A stretch of DNA of 64,000 bases, taken from assembly GCF_007981265.1 (NCBI RefSeq), contig NZ_CP034363.1, positions 4,712,001-4,776,000 on the forward strand, read 5' to 3'. This stretch comes from Pantoea sp. CCBC3-3-1 (lineage in GTDB: Bacteria > Pseudomonadota > Gammaproteobacteria > Enterobacterales > Enterobacteriaceae). The notes below the pieces were generated by a model that was not told the origin of the DNA, searched no databases, and worked only from the letters and a program-made list of their open reading frames with translations. Both the position numbers and the translations under genes were made by a program. Numbering within the stretch: position 1 is the stretch's first letter; each line of letters opens with the position of its first letter. This document shows, piece by piece, positions 38,989 through 48,346 of this stretch.

Positions 38989-40119
38989 ATGACGGAACAA
39001 AAAGATTCCTCTGCCCTGGTTGAAGAGACACCCCCAGCGGTAGAGACTTCAACGCCAGAGAAAAAACCCGGCCGTAAGCCGCGCAATACCGCCACGGCAC
39101 TGGCTGTGCTGGCTATTGCTATCGCAGTGGCCTCGGGCGTGGGACTTTATATTAATGCTCAGCATCAGGCTCGCCAGCAAACTGCGGCGAACCAGGCGCT
39201 GGCCGGTCAACTTGCCGAGCTACAACAATACTCCGCAGGCGAAAAGCAGAAACTGACCCGTCAGCTGGATGAGCAAACCAGTGCACTGGCCACCGCACGC
39301 GATCGCCAAACGGCCATGAGCCAGCAGCTGGACGAGCTGAAAGAAAAGGTTGCCACTATTTCCGGTAACGATGCTCACACCTGGCTTCTGGCGCAGGCTG
39401 ATTACCTGGTAAAACTGGCGGGACGCAAGTTGTGGAGCGATCAGGATGTCACCACTGCCGCTGCGCTGTTAAAAAGTGCAGATGCCAGTCTGGCAGACAT
39501 GAACGATCCCAGCCTGATCGATGCACGGCGTGCGCTGACCCAGGATATCAGTTCCCTTTCCGCGGTCAGCCAGGTCGACTATGACGGCATTATCCTCAAG
39601 CTGAATCAGCTTTCCAACGGGGTCGATAACCTTCGTCTTGCCGACAACGACAGCGACGATGCGCCGATGGATGCCGACAGCGGGGAACTTTCGTCTTCCC
39701 TGCGTGAATGGCGTCAGAATCTGGTAAAAAGCTGGCATAACTTTATGGATGATTTCATCACCATCCGTCGTCGCGATACCACCGCTGAACCGTTGTTAGC
39801 ACCCAATCAGGATGTTTACCTGCGTGAAAATATCCGCTCGCGTCTGCTGATTGCCGCTCAGGCCGTGCCACGCCATCAGGATGAAATTTTCAAACAGTCT
39901 ATCGACACGGTCTCTACCTGGGTGCGAGCCTGGTTTGATACCAACGATCCGGCGACCAAAGCCTTTCTCAGCCAGCTGGACGAACTGAGCCAGCAGAACG
40001 TCTCCATGGACGTACCGGATGCTCTGCAAAGCCAGCCGCTACTGGATAAGCTGATGCAAATACGCGTACGCAACCTGCTCGCCCAGCCCGGTGCCGGGCA
40101 ACAGCAGCAGGGAGAATAA
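38989..40119 (+). CDS. hemX: HemX, membrane-anchored protein of the heme operon
   Basis: 376 residues from the ATG at 38989; an in-frame ATG at 38974 is also possible. A charged N-terminus of about 35 residues is followed by one membrane span (about 36-55, [20 protein letters not shown]) and a periplasmic coiled coil (about 55-120). The conserved domain contains [20 protein letters not shown] and [20 protein letters not shown]. It was once annotated as uroporphyrin-III methyltransferase, but it lacks SAM-binding motifs, so I do not assign that activity. It lies 23 bp after hemD. Confidence 0.92.
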   Translation: MTEQKDSSALVEETPPAVETSTPEKKPGRKPRNTATALAVLAIAIAVASGVGLYINAQHQARQQTAANQALAGQLAELQQYSAGEKQKLTRQLDEQTSALATARDRQTAMSQQLDELKEKVATISGNDAHTWLLAQADYLVKLAGRKLWSDQDVTTAAALLKSADASLADMNDPSLIDARRALTQDISSLSAVSQVDYDGIILKLNQLSNGVDNLRLADNDSDDAPMDADSGELSSSLREWRQNLVKSWHNFMDDFITIRRRDTTAEPLLAPNQDVYLRENIRSRLLIAAQAVPRHQDEIFKQSIDTVSTWVRAWFDTNDPATKAFLSQLDELSQQNVSMDVPDALQSQPLLDKLMQIRVRNLLAQPGAGQQQQGE

Positions 40120-40121
40120 GC

Positions 40122-41312
40122 ATGCTTAAAGTCCTGATACTGTTTCTGTTACTGATGGCCGGGATCGTGCTTGGCCCAATGATTGCGGGTCATCAAGGCT
40201 ATGTCCTGATCCAGACCGACAGCTGGAATATCGAAACCAGCGTGACGGGCATGGCGATCATCCTGATCCTGTCATTACTGGTGATCCTGTTTGTGGAATG
40301 GGTCCTGCGTCGCGTGTTCCGTACCGGTGTAAAAACCCGCGGCTGGTTCAGAGGACGCAAACGCAGCCGCGCGCGTAAGCAGACTAACGCTGCGCTAATC
40401 AAGCTGGCGGAAGGCGATTACCAGGAAGTGGAAAAACTGCTGTCGCGCAATGCCGATCATGCGGAGCAGCCGGTGGTTAACTATCTGCTGGCGGCAGAGG
40501 CGGCTCAGCAGCGCGGCGATGAAATCCGTGCTAATCAGCATCTTGAGCGTGCCGCTGAACTGGCTGGCAGCGATCAGTTGCCGGTAGAGATTACCCGTGT
40601 TCGTCTACAGCTGGCGCGTAACGAAGATCATGCTGCCCGTCACGGTATTGATCATCTGCTTGAGGTCGCACCTCGCCATCCTGAAGTTTTGCGCCTTGCT
40701 GAACAGGCCTACGTTCGCACGGGTGCCTGGAGCGCGCTGCTCGACATTCTGCCAGCGATGGAAAAAGCGAAAGTGGCGGATGATACGCATCGTCTGGCAC
40801 GCCAGCAGGAAGCCTGGCTGGGATTAATGAGCCAGGCAATGGCCGATCAGGGCAGCGATGGGCTGAAACGCTGGTGGCACAATCAGAGCCGTAAAACGCG
40901 GCATGAGACAGCCTTGCAAGTTGCCATGGCCGACCATCTGATTGTCTGCGACGATCATCAAACCGCGCAGGAAATTGTGTTGGATGGTCTGAAGCGCGGC
41001 TACGATGAACGTCTGGTGCTGCTGATGCCGCGACTAAAAACCGGTAATCCTGAGCAGCTTGAGAAAGCGCTTCGTCAGCAAATCAAACAGCATGGCGCAA
41101 CGCCACTGCTGCACAGTACGCTGGGGCAGCTGCTGATGAAGCACGGTGAATGGGAACGGGCCAGTGAGGCTTTCCGGGCAGCATTACAACAGCGTCCTGA
41201 TGCCTTTGACTATGCCTGGCTGGCCGACACGCTGGATAAACAGCACAAGCCCGAAGAAGCCGCGCAAATGCGACGTGACGGGCTGTTACTGACGCTAAAA
41301 AACAATCCGTAG
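40122..41312 (+). CDS. hemY: HemY, TPR-containing inner membrane protein
   Basis: 396 residues, as in the E. coli protein (398). Two N-terminal membrane spans lie at about 4-22 and 42-60, with conserved GPMIAGHQGYVLIQTDSWNI between them. An Arg/Lys-rich segment follows, then helical TPR repeats to the C-terminus (LEKALRQQIKQHGATPLLHS, WERASEAFRAALQQRPDAFD). It is not the oxygen-dependent protoporphyrinogen oxidase of Bacillus that shares the name. It lies 2 bp after hemX and is followed by a strong terminator. Confidence 0.94.
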   Translation: MLKVLILFLLLMAGIVLGPMIAGHQGYVLIQTDSWNIETSVTGMAIILILSLLVILFVEWVLRRVFRTGVKTRGWFRGRKRSRARKQTNAALIKLAEGDYQEVEKLLSRNADHAEQPVVNYLLAAEAAQQRGDEIRANQHLERAAELAGSDQLPVEITRVRLQLARNEDHAARHGIDHLLEVAPRHPEVLRLAEQAYVRTGAWSALLDILPAMEKAKVADDTHRLARQQEAWLGLMSQAMADQGSDGLKRWWHNQSRKTRHETALQVAMADHLIVCDDHQTAQEIVLDGLKRGYDERLVLLMPRLKTGNPEQLEKALRQQIKQHGATPLLHSTLGQLLMKHGEWERASEAFRAALQQRPDAFDYAWLADTLDKQHKPEEAAQMRRDGLLLTLKNNP

Positions 41313-41334
41313 CGTCTGCATTCCTCTCCACAAG

Positions 41335-41360
41335 CCGGGCATCCGCCCGGTTTTTTTTTT
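41335..41360 (+). terminator. Terminator of hemCDXY
   Basis: CCGGGC-ATCC-GCCCGG hairpin followed by ten T residues, 22 bp after the hemY stop codon. This is a textbook intrinsic terminator. Confidence 0.92.
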
Positions 41361-41373
41361 AGCTATAACCGGC

Positions 41374-41577
41374 AAAAAAAACACCTGCCGTAATGACAGG
41401 TGTAAAAAAACAGGTCGTAAGACAATTTGGCTGGTACCTGACTCAACGCAGTGCCCGGGTCGCCGTTAAGGTCAAATGACGATAGCGGCAGGTGGACAAC
41501 AGGTACCGTAAAGGGCTCTGCATCATTCCCGGGTTTATGAAGCTTGCGCAAACATAAGAGGTGGAATGAGCATCTAC
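41374..41577 (-). ncRNA. glmZ: Small regulatory RNA GlmZ
   Basis: Hfq-dependent small RNA that activates glmS mRNA and so controls glucosamine-6-phosphate synthesis. The predicted 5' end GTAGATGCTCATTCC is the E. coli GlmZ 5' sequence. The conserved blocks CTCTTATGTT, TTCATAAAC, GGGAATGATGCAGAGCC, TTTACGGTACC, GTTGAGTCAGGTACC and ACGACCTGTTTTTTT follow in the same order. The RNA ends at a terminator hairpin (ACACCTG/CAGGTGT plus T-run, 41374-41403). The total is about 204 bases, against about 207 in E. coli. The site just downstream of hemY is also the E. coli location. The single-stranded segment around ACCTGTTTTTTT is where RNase E/RapZ processing would act. Confidence 0.93.
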
Positions 41578-41588
41578 GCTGCTTATGA

Positions 41589-41604
41589 TGCACTAAGCGT
41601 GCCA
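41589..41604 (-). promoter_or_regulatory. Sigma-54-type promoter of glmZ
   Basis: TGGCAC-N5-GTGCA on the - strand matches the -24/-12 consensus TGGCAC-N5-TTGCA at all but one base. Its GC pair lies 13-14 bases upstream of the predicted GlmZ 5' end, which is the right distance within a base or two. Confidence 0.8.
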
Positions 41605-41719
41605 GGTTGCCAATAAGTACCGTAATCGTTTTAATGTCATGATTAACAGCTGCATTCACTGCATCTTTGGTCGCAGATCCCTTTTCAGACAGCATTCCCT
41701 TACGCAATTTGATGCAGAT

Positions 41720-41737
41720 TGTCGCTTACTGGCGACA
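41720..41737. promoter_or_regulatory. GlrR-type activator site, proximal
   Basis: TGTC-N10-GACA, an exact match to the reported consensus for GlrR (YfhA/QseF), the enhancer-binding protein that drives sigma-54 promoters of glmY/glmZ. It is centred about 151 bp upstream of the glmZ 5' end. Confidence 0.75.
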
Positions 41738-41782
41738 GCCTAAGCATGGTTATGTAAAACCTTTACTTTACAATAATTTAAT

Positions 41783-41800
41783 CGTCTCTGAACGGAGACA
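41783..41800. promoter_or_regulatory. GlrR-type activator site, distal
   Basis: CGTC-N10-GACA, one mismatch from the GlrR consensus. It is 63 bp (six helical turns) upstream of the proximal site, a same-face arrangement typical of enhancer pairs. Confidence 0.6.
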
Positions 41801-41826
41801 GCCTCAGGATAATAAACGACAAAAAC

Positions 41827-41850
41827 AAAAAAACCCGCCGAAGCGGGTTT
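41827..41850 (-). terminator. Terminator copy at the distal end of the tRNA operon
   Basis: AAACCCGC-TTCG-GCGGGTTTTTTT on the - strand, with a stable TTCG tetraloop and a seven-T run. It probably ends the tRNA transcript after read-through of the identical upstream copy. Confidence 0.88.
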
Positions 41851-41859
41851 CTTGAAAGA

Positions 41860-41878
41860 TGGTCGGCGAGAGAGGATT
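41860..41878 (-). pseudogene. tRNA-Pro remnant (3' end only)
   Basis: 19 bases identical to the 3' terminus of the two intact tRNA-Pro genes, with CCA, in the correct position before a terminator. The rest of the tRNA body is replaced by an unrelated structured 92-bp segment. Confidence 0.75.
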
Positions 41879-41970
41879 ATTCCCCTGCGGGCCGTTGCTA
41901 AAGCAACGTTGTCTCGCTGCGCTCGGCTCAAACCTCCTTCGGAGGTTCTCATCCTCTGTGAGCCACAGAG
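41879..41970. other. Structured 92-bp insert inside a tRNA-Pro/terminator repeat
   Basis: It holds nested inverted repeats GTTGCT/AGCAAC and AACCTCC/GGAGGTT. An outer pair AGAGGAT (41871) and ATCCTCT (41951) would close the whole as one branched RNA hairpin. No credible reading frame is present. Confidence 0.6.
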
Positions 41971-42024
41971 ACAAAAAAACCCGCCGAAGCGGGTTTCTTG
42001 AAAGATGGTCGGCGAGAGAGGATT
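41971..42024. repeat. 54-bp direct repeat, copy B
   Basis: Identical to 41825-41878. It comprises the terminator that follows the first intact tRNA-Pro gene and the 3' end of that gene. Confidence 0.9.
41973..41996 (-). terminator. Terminator after the distal tRNA-Pro gene
   Basis: The same AAACCCGC/GCGGGTTT hairpin with a T-run as at 41827-41850, nine bases beyond the tRNA 3' end. Confidence 0.88.
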
Positions 42025-42082
42025 CGAACCTCCGACCCACTGGTCCCAAACCAGTTGCGCTACCAAGCTGCGCTACTCGCCG
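42006..42082 (-). tRNA. tRNA-Pro(TGG), distal copy
   Basis: 77 bases ending in encoded CCA, with a complete cloverleaf. The anticodon loop TTTGGGA gives anticodon TGG. Close match to E. coli proM. Confidence 0.97.
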
Positions 42083-42158
42083 AAAACTTTTTTAACTGCT
42101 GCTGCTCAAATCCACAGACTTGAAGCAAAAAACCCCGCCTTAGCGAGATTTCGAAAGA

Positions 42159-42235
42159 TGGTCGGCGAGAGAGGATTCGAACCTCCGACCCACTGGTCCC
42201 AAACCAGTTGCGCTACCAAGCTGCGCTACTCGCCG
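42159..42235 (-). tRNA. tRNA-Pro(TGG), proximal copy
   Basis: 77 bases, identical in sequence to the copy at 42006-42082 and followed by a degenerate version of the same terminator (42128-42152). E. coli has only one Pro gene in the corresponding operon. Confidence 0.97.
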
Positions 42236-42269
42236 AACGATACTGCTTTCTTTACTGCTTTCGATTTTG

Positions 42270-42356
42270 TGGTGCGAAGAGAGGGACTTGAACCCTCACG
42301 TCCGTTAAGACACTAACACCTGAAGCTAGCGCGTCTACCAATTCCGCCACCTTCGC
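42270..42356 (-). tRNA. tRNA-Leu(CAG)
   Basis: 87 bases with the long variable arm of class II tRNAs and encoded CCA. The anticodon loop contains TTCAGGT. Counterpart of E. coli leuT. Confidence 0.96.
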
Positions 42357-42371
42357 ATACCTGACAAAATC

Positions 42372-42448
42372 TGGGGTGGCTAATGGGACTCGAACCCACG
42401 ACAACTGGAATCACAATCCAGGGCTCTACCAACTGAGCTATAGCCACC
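42372..42448 (-). tRNA. tRNA-His(GTG)
   Basis: 77 bases including the extra 5' G and encoded CCA. The anticodon loop is TTGTGAT. Counterpart of E. coli hisR. Confidence 0.97.
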
Positions 42449-42519
42449 ACCCCTACTGCTGTACTGCTTACTTCCTAACGCGGTAATACTACCACCGCAG
42501 CTCTTGCGCACAAACTTAA

Positions 42520-42596
<77 letters not shown>

Positions 42597-42617
42597 GTTG
42601 CGCCGTTGCGGATGGGC

Positions 42618-42646
42618 ATATTACGGACTAGAGCCGATCCTGTCCA
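42618..42646 (-). promoter_or_regulatory. Promoter of the tRNA operon
   Basis: On the - strand, TGGACA, a 17-bp spacer and TAATAT, followed by GCCCATCC, a GC-rich discriminator typical of stringently controlled stable-RNA promoters. It is about 22 bp before the tRNA-Arg gene. Confidence 0.75.
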
Positions 42647-42775
42647 GGGCTTTTTTCACAAAAACCACTGTTTGCTTACGCTTTGTGCATTCTGTCTAAA
42701 CTACGTACGTTTTAGGCTATTTTTAGCCGTTAATCCGTTGCTTTTGAATCACTGACGAGGTGGAAAAGGCAAAAA

Positions 42776-43516
42776 TTAAAGATCGCCACGCCAGTGATAG
42801 CGCAGATATTTCAGCAGTTTTAGCTGACGACGTATCCGCGAAGGTTGCACAATCAGGCGGTAGAGCCATTCCAGCCCCATTTTTTGCCAGATGAGCGGCG
42901 CACGCCTGACATGGCCGGTAAAAACATCGTAGGTACCGCCTACGCCCATATAGAGCGCCTGCGGATACACCGCCTTACAATCACGCATCAATATCTCCTG
43001 ACGCGGCGATCCCATCGCTACGGTGACAATCTTCGCGCCACTGGCGGCGATGCGGGCAAACAGAGCGTCGCGATCGGCAGGCGCAAAATAACCATCCTGC
43101 GAACCAACAATGTTTACATTCCACTGCCGCCGCAGCTTATCTTCCGTTTGCGTGAGAATACCGGGCTTGCCGCCCACCAGGAAAACCGGCGTTCCTTCCC
43201 GCCCGGCGCGTTCCATCAGACCTTCCCACAGATCGGCTCCGGCAATACGCGAAACGTCGGCTTGCGGATACTTCTTGCGGATTGAGCGAACAATACTGAT
43301 GCCGTCGGCATATTTATATTCCGCCGCGTTAATCAGCTGGTATATCTCCTGCTGGCTTTCAGCGGTCAGGACTTTCTCAGCATTGATTGCCACCAGAGTG
43401 CCTGTTTTCAGGCTATTTTCCTGCCACAGATAGTCAATAAAAGCCGACATATCGCGGAAACCCCACAGCGTAAAGCCACGGATTGCGTACTGAGGCACAG
43501 ACGAAGGTGCGTCCAT
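42776..43516 (-). CDS. wecG: UDP-ManNAcA transferase WecG (lipid II ECA synthesis)
   Basis: GT26-family glycosyltransferase that adds N-acetylmannosaminuronic acid to lipid I of enterobacterial common antigen (ECA). The length is 246 residues, as in E. coli, from the ATG at 43516 with AAGGA eight bases upstream. Conserved segments are [50 protein letters not shown] and [19 protein letters not shown]. It is the last gene of the wec cluster. In E. coli, yifK follows; here the tRNA promoter region follows directly. Confidence 0.96.
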   Translation of the reverse strand: MDAPSSVPQYAIRGFTLWGFRDMSAFIDYLWQENSLKTGTLVAINAEKVLTAESQQEIYQLINAAEYKYADGISIVRSIRKKYPQADVSRIAGADLWEGLMERAGREGTPVFLVGGKPGILTQTEDKLRRQWNVNIVGSQDGYFAPADRDALFARIAASGAKIVTVAMGSPRQEILMRDCKAVYPQALYMGVGGTYDVFTGHVRRAPLIWQKMGLEWLYRLIVQPSRIRRQLKLLKYLRYHWRGDL

Positions 43517-43546
43517 TATATAATCCTTAATCAGAGCAGCGGGCAT

Positions 43547-44893
43547 TCAGTTCTGCGCCGGAAGAGAAACGGAGGTAGGGCGTGGACGAATCAGTCCAGC
43601 GCTATCCAGCAGCCAGTACAGCAATTTGGCGGCAATCACGGCTACCGCATAAACCAGGCAGAAAAACACCACGCGGGACACAAACGCATCCAGCCCTTCG
43701 CGGGCAAGCACGATCATATTGAACACCGCACCGAAGCAAAAACCTTGTAAAATCGCTGCTTTAAAGCGATTGGTCTCATTACGACCTTTCGCATAGAGCC
43801 AGTCGAACCATTTGATGATCATCCCCACCGCCACGGCACCCAACGGAATAAACCAGGCACCGCCCATTACCACCAGCGAACCTAACAGCGTTGGCGAGAT
43901 AGCCAGCCCGGAATGGTTCTTCAGCACTTCCCAGGTAAAGTAGTTAGCGCTATTCAGCACGATGGAGGGGCGATCCGGCCATAACCAGCTGGGGATAAAC
44001 ACGTAGAAATCACGCACGATGGGTGCCAGCCCCTGGAAATCAATTTTGTCGTAATTTTGCAGCAGCAGGCCAAGGTTTTCCCATGGCGAGAAGGTATCGC
44101 GAGTCAGATAAAGGAAGGTGTAAAACGCTTCCGATCCGCTGACGTCAAGGTTATAGCGACGCAGCGCCAGCCAGAACATCCCGACCACGCCCGCCACGCC
44201 TGCGGCTGCCAGCATCCACAGCGTTATCCAACCCCGAATAATGCCGATAAACAGGAACAGCGCAAAAGCGATAATGATATTGGCTCGGGTTCCGCCCACA
44301 ATCGCGTAGGTCAGCAGGCCAAATGCTACGGTAGCGACCAAAAACAGCAGCCAGTTACGGAAAGTAGGCTGGAGAAAATAAACCACCAGCATCGCCGGGA
44401 TGAAGAAGTAAAAGAAGCGCTTGAGCGCTACGCCCGACACCTCCGCCGAGAAGATCTGGCTGTAGCTATGCAGCTTAAACAGCAGAAAACCGTTATGCAG
44501 GAAAAAGACCAGAACCGTGCCCAGCGCAATCAGCGCCAGAATGCCCCAGGTAAGATGTGCCTCCACCCGGTTAATGGTAAAAGCCTGACGATCCGGTCTG
44601 TTATCCACCGCCCGCAAACGGGTTTTATAGCTGACATAGTAAATGCCATAAAACCCGGTAGCGGCGAGCATTCCCTGCAACAAATACTCCGCAGGCACCA
44701 CGGTTACGTTGAAACCGAACACCAGCAGGCTGGTCAGCGGGAAACCGAAATAGAAGGTCAGGAAAAACAGCAGCGAGAAAAAGACGTTAAAATTAAAACG
44801 TACGCGGCGAAACTCACGCCAGGTCAGCGTCAGGATTAATCCCAGCGAAAGCAGCCACACGACCAGCAGGCCAGCAAATTGCGAGAGCATCAT
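43547..44893 (-). CDS. wzyE: ECA polymerase WzyE
   Basis: Polymerises ECA trisaccharide repeats in the periplasm. The length is 448 residues (E. coli 450), with about 11 hydrophobic segments. Conserved stretches include [37 protein letters not shown] and [20 protein letters not shown]. The start overlaps the wecF stop by 4 bp. Confidence 0.95.
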   Translation of the reverse strand: MMLSQFAGLLVVWLLSLGLILTLTWREFRRVRFNFNVFFSLLFFLTFYFGFPLTSLLVFGFNVTVVPAEYLLQGMLAATGFYGIYYVSYKTRLRAVDNRPDRQAFTINRVEAHLTWGILALIALGTVLVFFLHNGFLLFKLHSYSQIFSAEVSGVALKRFFYFFIPAMLVVYFLQPTFRNWLLFLVATVAFGLLTYAIVGGTRANIIIAFALFLFIGIIRGWITLWMLAAAGVAGVVGMFWLALRRYNLDVSGSEAFYTFLYLTRDTFSPWENLGLLLQNYDKIDFQGLAPIVRDFYVFIPSWLWPDRPSIVLNSANYFTWEVLKNHSGLAISPTLLGSLVVMGGAWFIPLGAVAVGMIIKWFDWLYAKGRNETNRFKAAILQGFCFGAVFNMIVLAREGLDAFVSRVVFFCLVYAVAVIAAKLLYWLLDSAGLIRPRPTSVSLPAQN

Positions 44894-45963
44894 GCCGCTT
44901 CTCCTTCTGCCAGAGCGAGCGCCTGTTTCCAGCCCGCCAGGTAAGCCGGCTCGAAGAACGCGATGGTCGATTTATCCAACCCCATCATCTGTCGCCGGGC
45001 CTCTTCTATCACCTGGCGGTCAAGCGCATCACCCGCAAACAACACCGGTACCTGCTGTTCGGTTAAATCCTGCCAGAAAGGATTTTTTCGGTTAATAACA
45101 AAGGGGATATTGGCCTGAATCAACAGGCACAGCGTGCCAATCCCCTGCTGGCGTTCAAAAATGAAATAGCCCAGGTCGCATTCTGCCAGCAGTTGCAAAT
45201 AGTCAGGGAAAGCGAGTTTTTCGCTCAGGATCGCCAGGCTTTCGGCAGGAAAGAGTGCTTCTCCCGCTTCGCGCACACGTTGAATATAAGCGCCGTTATT
45301 TTCCGGATAGCCCAGCGGCACGATCACTTTTACCTGCTGACCAAATTGCTGATGGATTTCCTGCAACGCCTGAATATGGCGGTTGCTGGCATCGCCAGAG
45401 TTGCCGACCAGGATCGTCAGGGTCTCGCTTTTAGCCGTCTGCGGCAGTTCGACCTGCGCCATACGCGTGGGGAAATAGAGCAGTGAGGCGGGTACCGAAG
45501 GGTGCCGCTGATGAAAATGCGCGATATCACCGCGCGTGGCAAACACGTGCCCCACTCTTTTTTGCGCCAGCCGACGCATGCTGTAAAACAGCCGGAATTT
45601 CAGCCCACCCGCCTGCTCATACAGATCGGCGCCCCAGATATGCCAGCAAAGCTGTGATGGCCGAATTTTGCCCAGCAGAATCGACAGCCACAGGCGAGGA
45701 TTGAACTGACCATGCAGAAAGAATTTCGTCTGTCGGTCAGCCTGAGCGCGTTCCGTTACCGCCCGCGCAATCGCCTTCTTATTTGCAAACCAGCGAATCG
45801 CAAGCCGGTCAAATTCTGCCGAGGCAGGCGCTTCCCCGACAATCCAAAACTGCCGGGGGGCAGACGTGGGCAGCGTCCGGGCAATAACATCATTAAAAAA
45901 TCGCAGCACGGTTTGGTTATGGTGTGCAATGGCCGAGCCGAGAACGTGAATCAGTGTTGTCAT
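44890..45963 (-). CDS. wecF: TDP-Fuc4NAc transferase WecF
   Basis: GT56 transferase that adds 4-acetamido-4,6-dideoxygalactose to complete ECA lipid III. The length is 357 residues (E. coli 359). The N-terminus is [20 protein letters not shown], and conserved [13 protein letters not shown] and [20 protein letters not shown] are present. It overlaps wzxE and wzyE by 4 bp each, showing tight coupling. Confidence 0.95.
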   Translation of the reverse strand: MTTLIHVLGSAIAHHNQTVLRFFNDVIARTLPTSAPRQFWIVGEAPASAEFDRLAIRWFANKKAIARAVTERAQADRQTKFFLHGQFNPRLWLSILLGKIRPSQLCWHIWGADLYEQAGGLKFRLFYSMRRLAQKRVGHVFATRGDIAHFHQRHPSVPASLLYFPTRMAQVELPQTAKSETLTILVGNSGDASNRHIQALQEIHQQFGQQVKVIVPLGYPENNGAYIQRVREAGEALFPAESLAILSEKLAFPDYLQLLAECDLGYFIFERQQGIGTLCLLIQANIPFVINRKNPFWQDLTEQQVPVLFAGDALDRQVIEEARRQMMGLDKSTIAFFEPAYLAGWKQALALAEGEAA

Positions 45964-47210
45964 ACTTGTCTACGATAAAGAAAGAATACGCCAGCGCAGA
46001 GCGCGAAATAGACGATATAGGTAGCCATATAGGCCTGTGCCGCGCCTGTCGCACCGTGCAAAGGGATCAGCCAGCGGGCAAATAGCGTCAGCAATATAAA
46101 CTGCCCCAGCTCGGTCAACAGATAAAAACGCAGCGACGCTTTAGCAATCACCAGATAGCCAAAGACGTAGGAGCCAACTTTAAAGACATCGCCGGTGAGC
46201 TGCCAGATAAACAGGTCGCGCATGCCGGTAAACTTGCTGGAAAACAGCAGCCAGATAGCGACATCGCGCAGCAGCCAGACGGTTAAACTGACCGCCATTA
46301 CTGCGGGCAGCACAAAGCGCAGCGAGCGAAATATTTCGCGCGAGATAGCCTGCCTGTCGGTCAGTTTCGACAGCGTGGGCAGCAAATAAACGCTAAACGA
46401 TGCGGTGATGAACTGTAGATACGCATCTGAAATGCTGGTGACACCCTGCCATAATCCCACCTGCTCCCAGCCGTTGTGCTCCGCCAGCAGATTACGCATC
46501 ATTATCCAGGCGACCGGTAGCGTGACGGACGTCATCAACGCCATCAGGGTAAATTTCCCCAGGTTGCGGGCGATATCGCTATGCCAGGCGGGCCTGAGGA
46601 AATGCAGCGGCAGATGCTCGCGTTTCGCCACTATTATTGCTGCCGGTATCACGACCAGTGCAGGCACCATCGCCATGCCAACCAGTGCGCCGCTGTAGCC
46701 GCCCAGCCAGAAACAAACAAACCACGCCGCCACGCCAGTCAGACTGCCGATAATCAGCGCCAGCGCATTGCCTCGCGCATCACGAAAGCCTTTGACGATC
46801 GCCAGCGCCAGGTTGGCCCAGGCAATACCCATCTGCAAAAAGGCAACTATGCGCACCACGTTTTGATAGTTGTCGTGGCCGAACAGCCCGATGCTGATAG
46901 GCTGCGCAAACAGCAGAAAAACGACGGCTAACAGGGTGGAAAACGCCAGCACCATCGCTGAAGCCGTCGCGGTAACAGCCTGTAGCCGCTCTGGTTGCTG
47001 CTGATATTCCGCCACATACTTGGTGACACCGTTAAAGATACCGGCACCGGCCAGTACGCCAAGGACGGTAATCAGCTGACGAAAATTGCCCGCCTGCCCC
47101 ACGCCGCTCGGCCCAAACGAAACCGCCAGCATTTTGACCACCAGTAAACCGGCAGCGATTTTTACCAGTGTGGACGCTGCCGTCCACACCGAAGCTTTAG
47201 CCAGTGACAT
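45960..47210 (-). CDS. wzxE: ECA lipid III flippase WzxE
   Basis: MOP-superfamily flippase that moves ECA lipid III across the inner membrane. The length is 416 residues, as in E. coli. About 12 membrane spans are visible. It begins [20 protein letters not shown], and the conserved loop [15 protein letters not shown] lies near residue 55-70. It is one base after wecE and overlaps wecF. Confidence 0.95.
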   Translation of the reverse strand: MSLAKASVWTAASTLVKIAAGLLVVKMLAVSFGPSGVGQAGNFRQLITVLGVLAGAGIFNGVTKYVAEYQQQPERLQAVTATASAMVLAFSTLLAVVFLLFAQPISIGLFGHDNYQNVVRIVAFLQMGIAWANLALAIVKGFRDARGNALALIIGSLTGVAAWFVCFWLGGYSGALVGMAMVPALVVIPAAIIVAKREHLPLHFLRPAWHSDIARNLGKFTLMALMTSVTLPVAWIMMRNLLAEHNGWEQVGLWQGVTSISDAYLQFITASFSVYLLPTLSKLTDRQAISREIFRSLRFVLPAVMAVSLTVWLLRDVAIWLLFSSKFTGMRDLFIWQLTGDVFKVGSYVFGYLVIAKASLRFYLLTELGQFILLTLFARWLIPLHGATGAAQAYMATYIVYFALCAGVFFLYRRQV

Positions 47211-47211
47211 A

Positions 47212-48342
47212 TCAGGAAAAGTAGCTCAGCAGAGAGTTAATGACCGTCTTCTGATTATTGTCAGAGAGGTTATAAAAAAGAGGCAGGCGCAGCAGACGCT
47301 CGCTTTCAAAACGGGTATAGCGGTCAGCGCCATGGAAGCGGCCAAAACGCTGCCCGGCTGGCGAAGAATGCAGAGGGATATAGTGGAAAACCGCCAGGAT
47401 TTCCGCTTCCTTCAGCCAGTCGATCAGCGCCGAACGATCATCGTTATCCCGCAGCTTGATGTAGAACATATGTGCATTGTGCTGGCAGGACGCCGGAATA
47501 GAAGGCAGCGTGATTCTGCCGCTGGCGGCAACCGGCTGCAATGCATCGTAGTAGTTTTGCCACAGCCGCAGGCGCTGCTCATTAATCCGGTTAGCCTCTT
47601 CCAGCTGCGCCCACAGGTACGCGGCCTGGAGATCCGCCATCAGATAGCTGGAGCCAATATCCCGCCAGGTGTATTTATCCACCTGCCCACGGAAAAACTG
47701 GCTGCGGTTGGTGCCTTTTTCACGAATGATTTCAGCGCGTTCAACCAGCGATGGATCGTTAATCAGCGTCGCGCCGCCTTCCCCGCCAGCGGTGTAGTTT
47801 TTGGTTTCGTGGAAGCTGAAACAGCCGATATGGCCGATGGTGCCCAGCGCTTTACCTTTATAAGTAGACATGACGCCCTGCGCCGCATCTTCAATGACAA
47901 ACAGCTTATGCTTGTCTGCCAGCGCCATAATCGCGTCCATCTCACAGGCAACGCCCGCATAGTGAACCGGCACAATCGCCTTGGTTTTTTCGGTAATAGC
48001 GGCTTCGATCAGTGTTTCGTCCATATTCAGCGTATCGGGACGAATATCCACAAACACAATCGTCGCGCCGCGCAGCACAAACGCATTAGCGGTCGACACG
48101 AAGGTGTAGCTTGGCATGATCACTTCATCGCCAGGCTGGATATCGATCAAAATGGCGGCCATTTCCAGCGAGGCGGTGCAGGATGGCGTTAGCAGGACTT
48201 TTTTACTGCCGAACTTATTTTCCATCCACTGCTGACAACGACGGGTAAACCCACCGTCACCGCACAGCTTGCCGCTTCCCATGGCCGACTGCATATATTC
48301 AAGCTCGGTTCCTACCACCGGCGGGGCATTAAACGGGATCAT
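47212..48342 (-). CDS. wecE: TDP-4-keto-6-deoxyglucose aminotransferase WecE
   Basis: PLP-dependent aminotransferase of the DegT/DnrJ family that makes TDP-4-amino-4,6-dideoxygalactose for ECA. The length is 376 residues, as in E. coli, from the ATG at 48342 with AGGTAA upstream. The alternative ATG at 48378 lies inside wecD. IPFNAPPVVGTELEYMQ is the start and the PLP lysine is in SFHETKNYTAGEGG. Its substrate is normally supplied by RffH and RffG, whose genes are missing from this cluster. Confidence 0.96.
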   Translation of the reverse strand: MIPFNAPPVVGTELEYMQSAMGSGKLCGDGGFTRRCQQWMENKFGSKKVLLTPSCTASLEMAAILIDIQPGDEVIMPSYTFVSTANAFVLRGATIVFVDIRPDTLNMDETLIEAAITEKTKAIVPVHYAGVACEMDAIMALADKHKLFVIEDAAQGVMSTYKGKALGTIGHIGCFSFHETKNYTAGGEGGATLINDPSLVERAEIIREKGTNRSQFFRGQVDKYTWRDIGSSYLMADLQAAYLWAQLEEANRINEQRLRLWQNYYDALQPVAASGRITLPSIPASCQHNAHMFYIKLRDNDDRSALIDWLKEAEILAVFHYIPLHSSPAGQRFGRFHGADRYTRFESERLLRLPLFYNLSDNNQKTVINSLLSYFS

Positions 48343-48346
48343 AGCG

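Larger units (their letters stand above)
41825..41878. repeat. 54-bp direct repeat, copy A
   Basis: Identical to 41971-42024. It contains a terminator hairpin plus the last 19 bases of a tRNA-Pro gene (3' end including CCA). The offset between copies is 146 bp. Confidence 0.9.

Noticed and set aside
41363..41707. 114-codon - strand frame downstream of hemY
   Set aside because: It lies over the GlmZ RNA and continues past its terminator. The nucleotide conservation is that of the RNA, not a protein.
41740..42066. Open frames of about 80-108 codons across the tRNA-Pro/terminator repeats (both strands)
   Set aside because: They read through an intact tRNA gene and two terminators. Such frames are artefacts of repeated tRNA ends.
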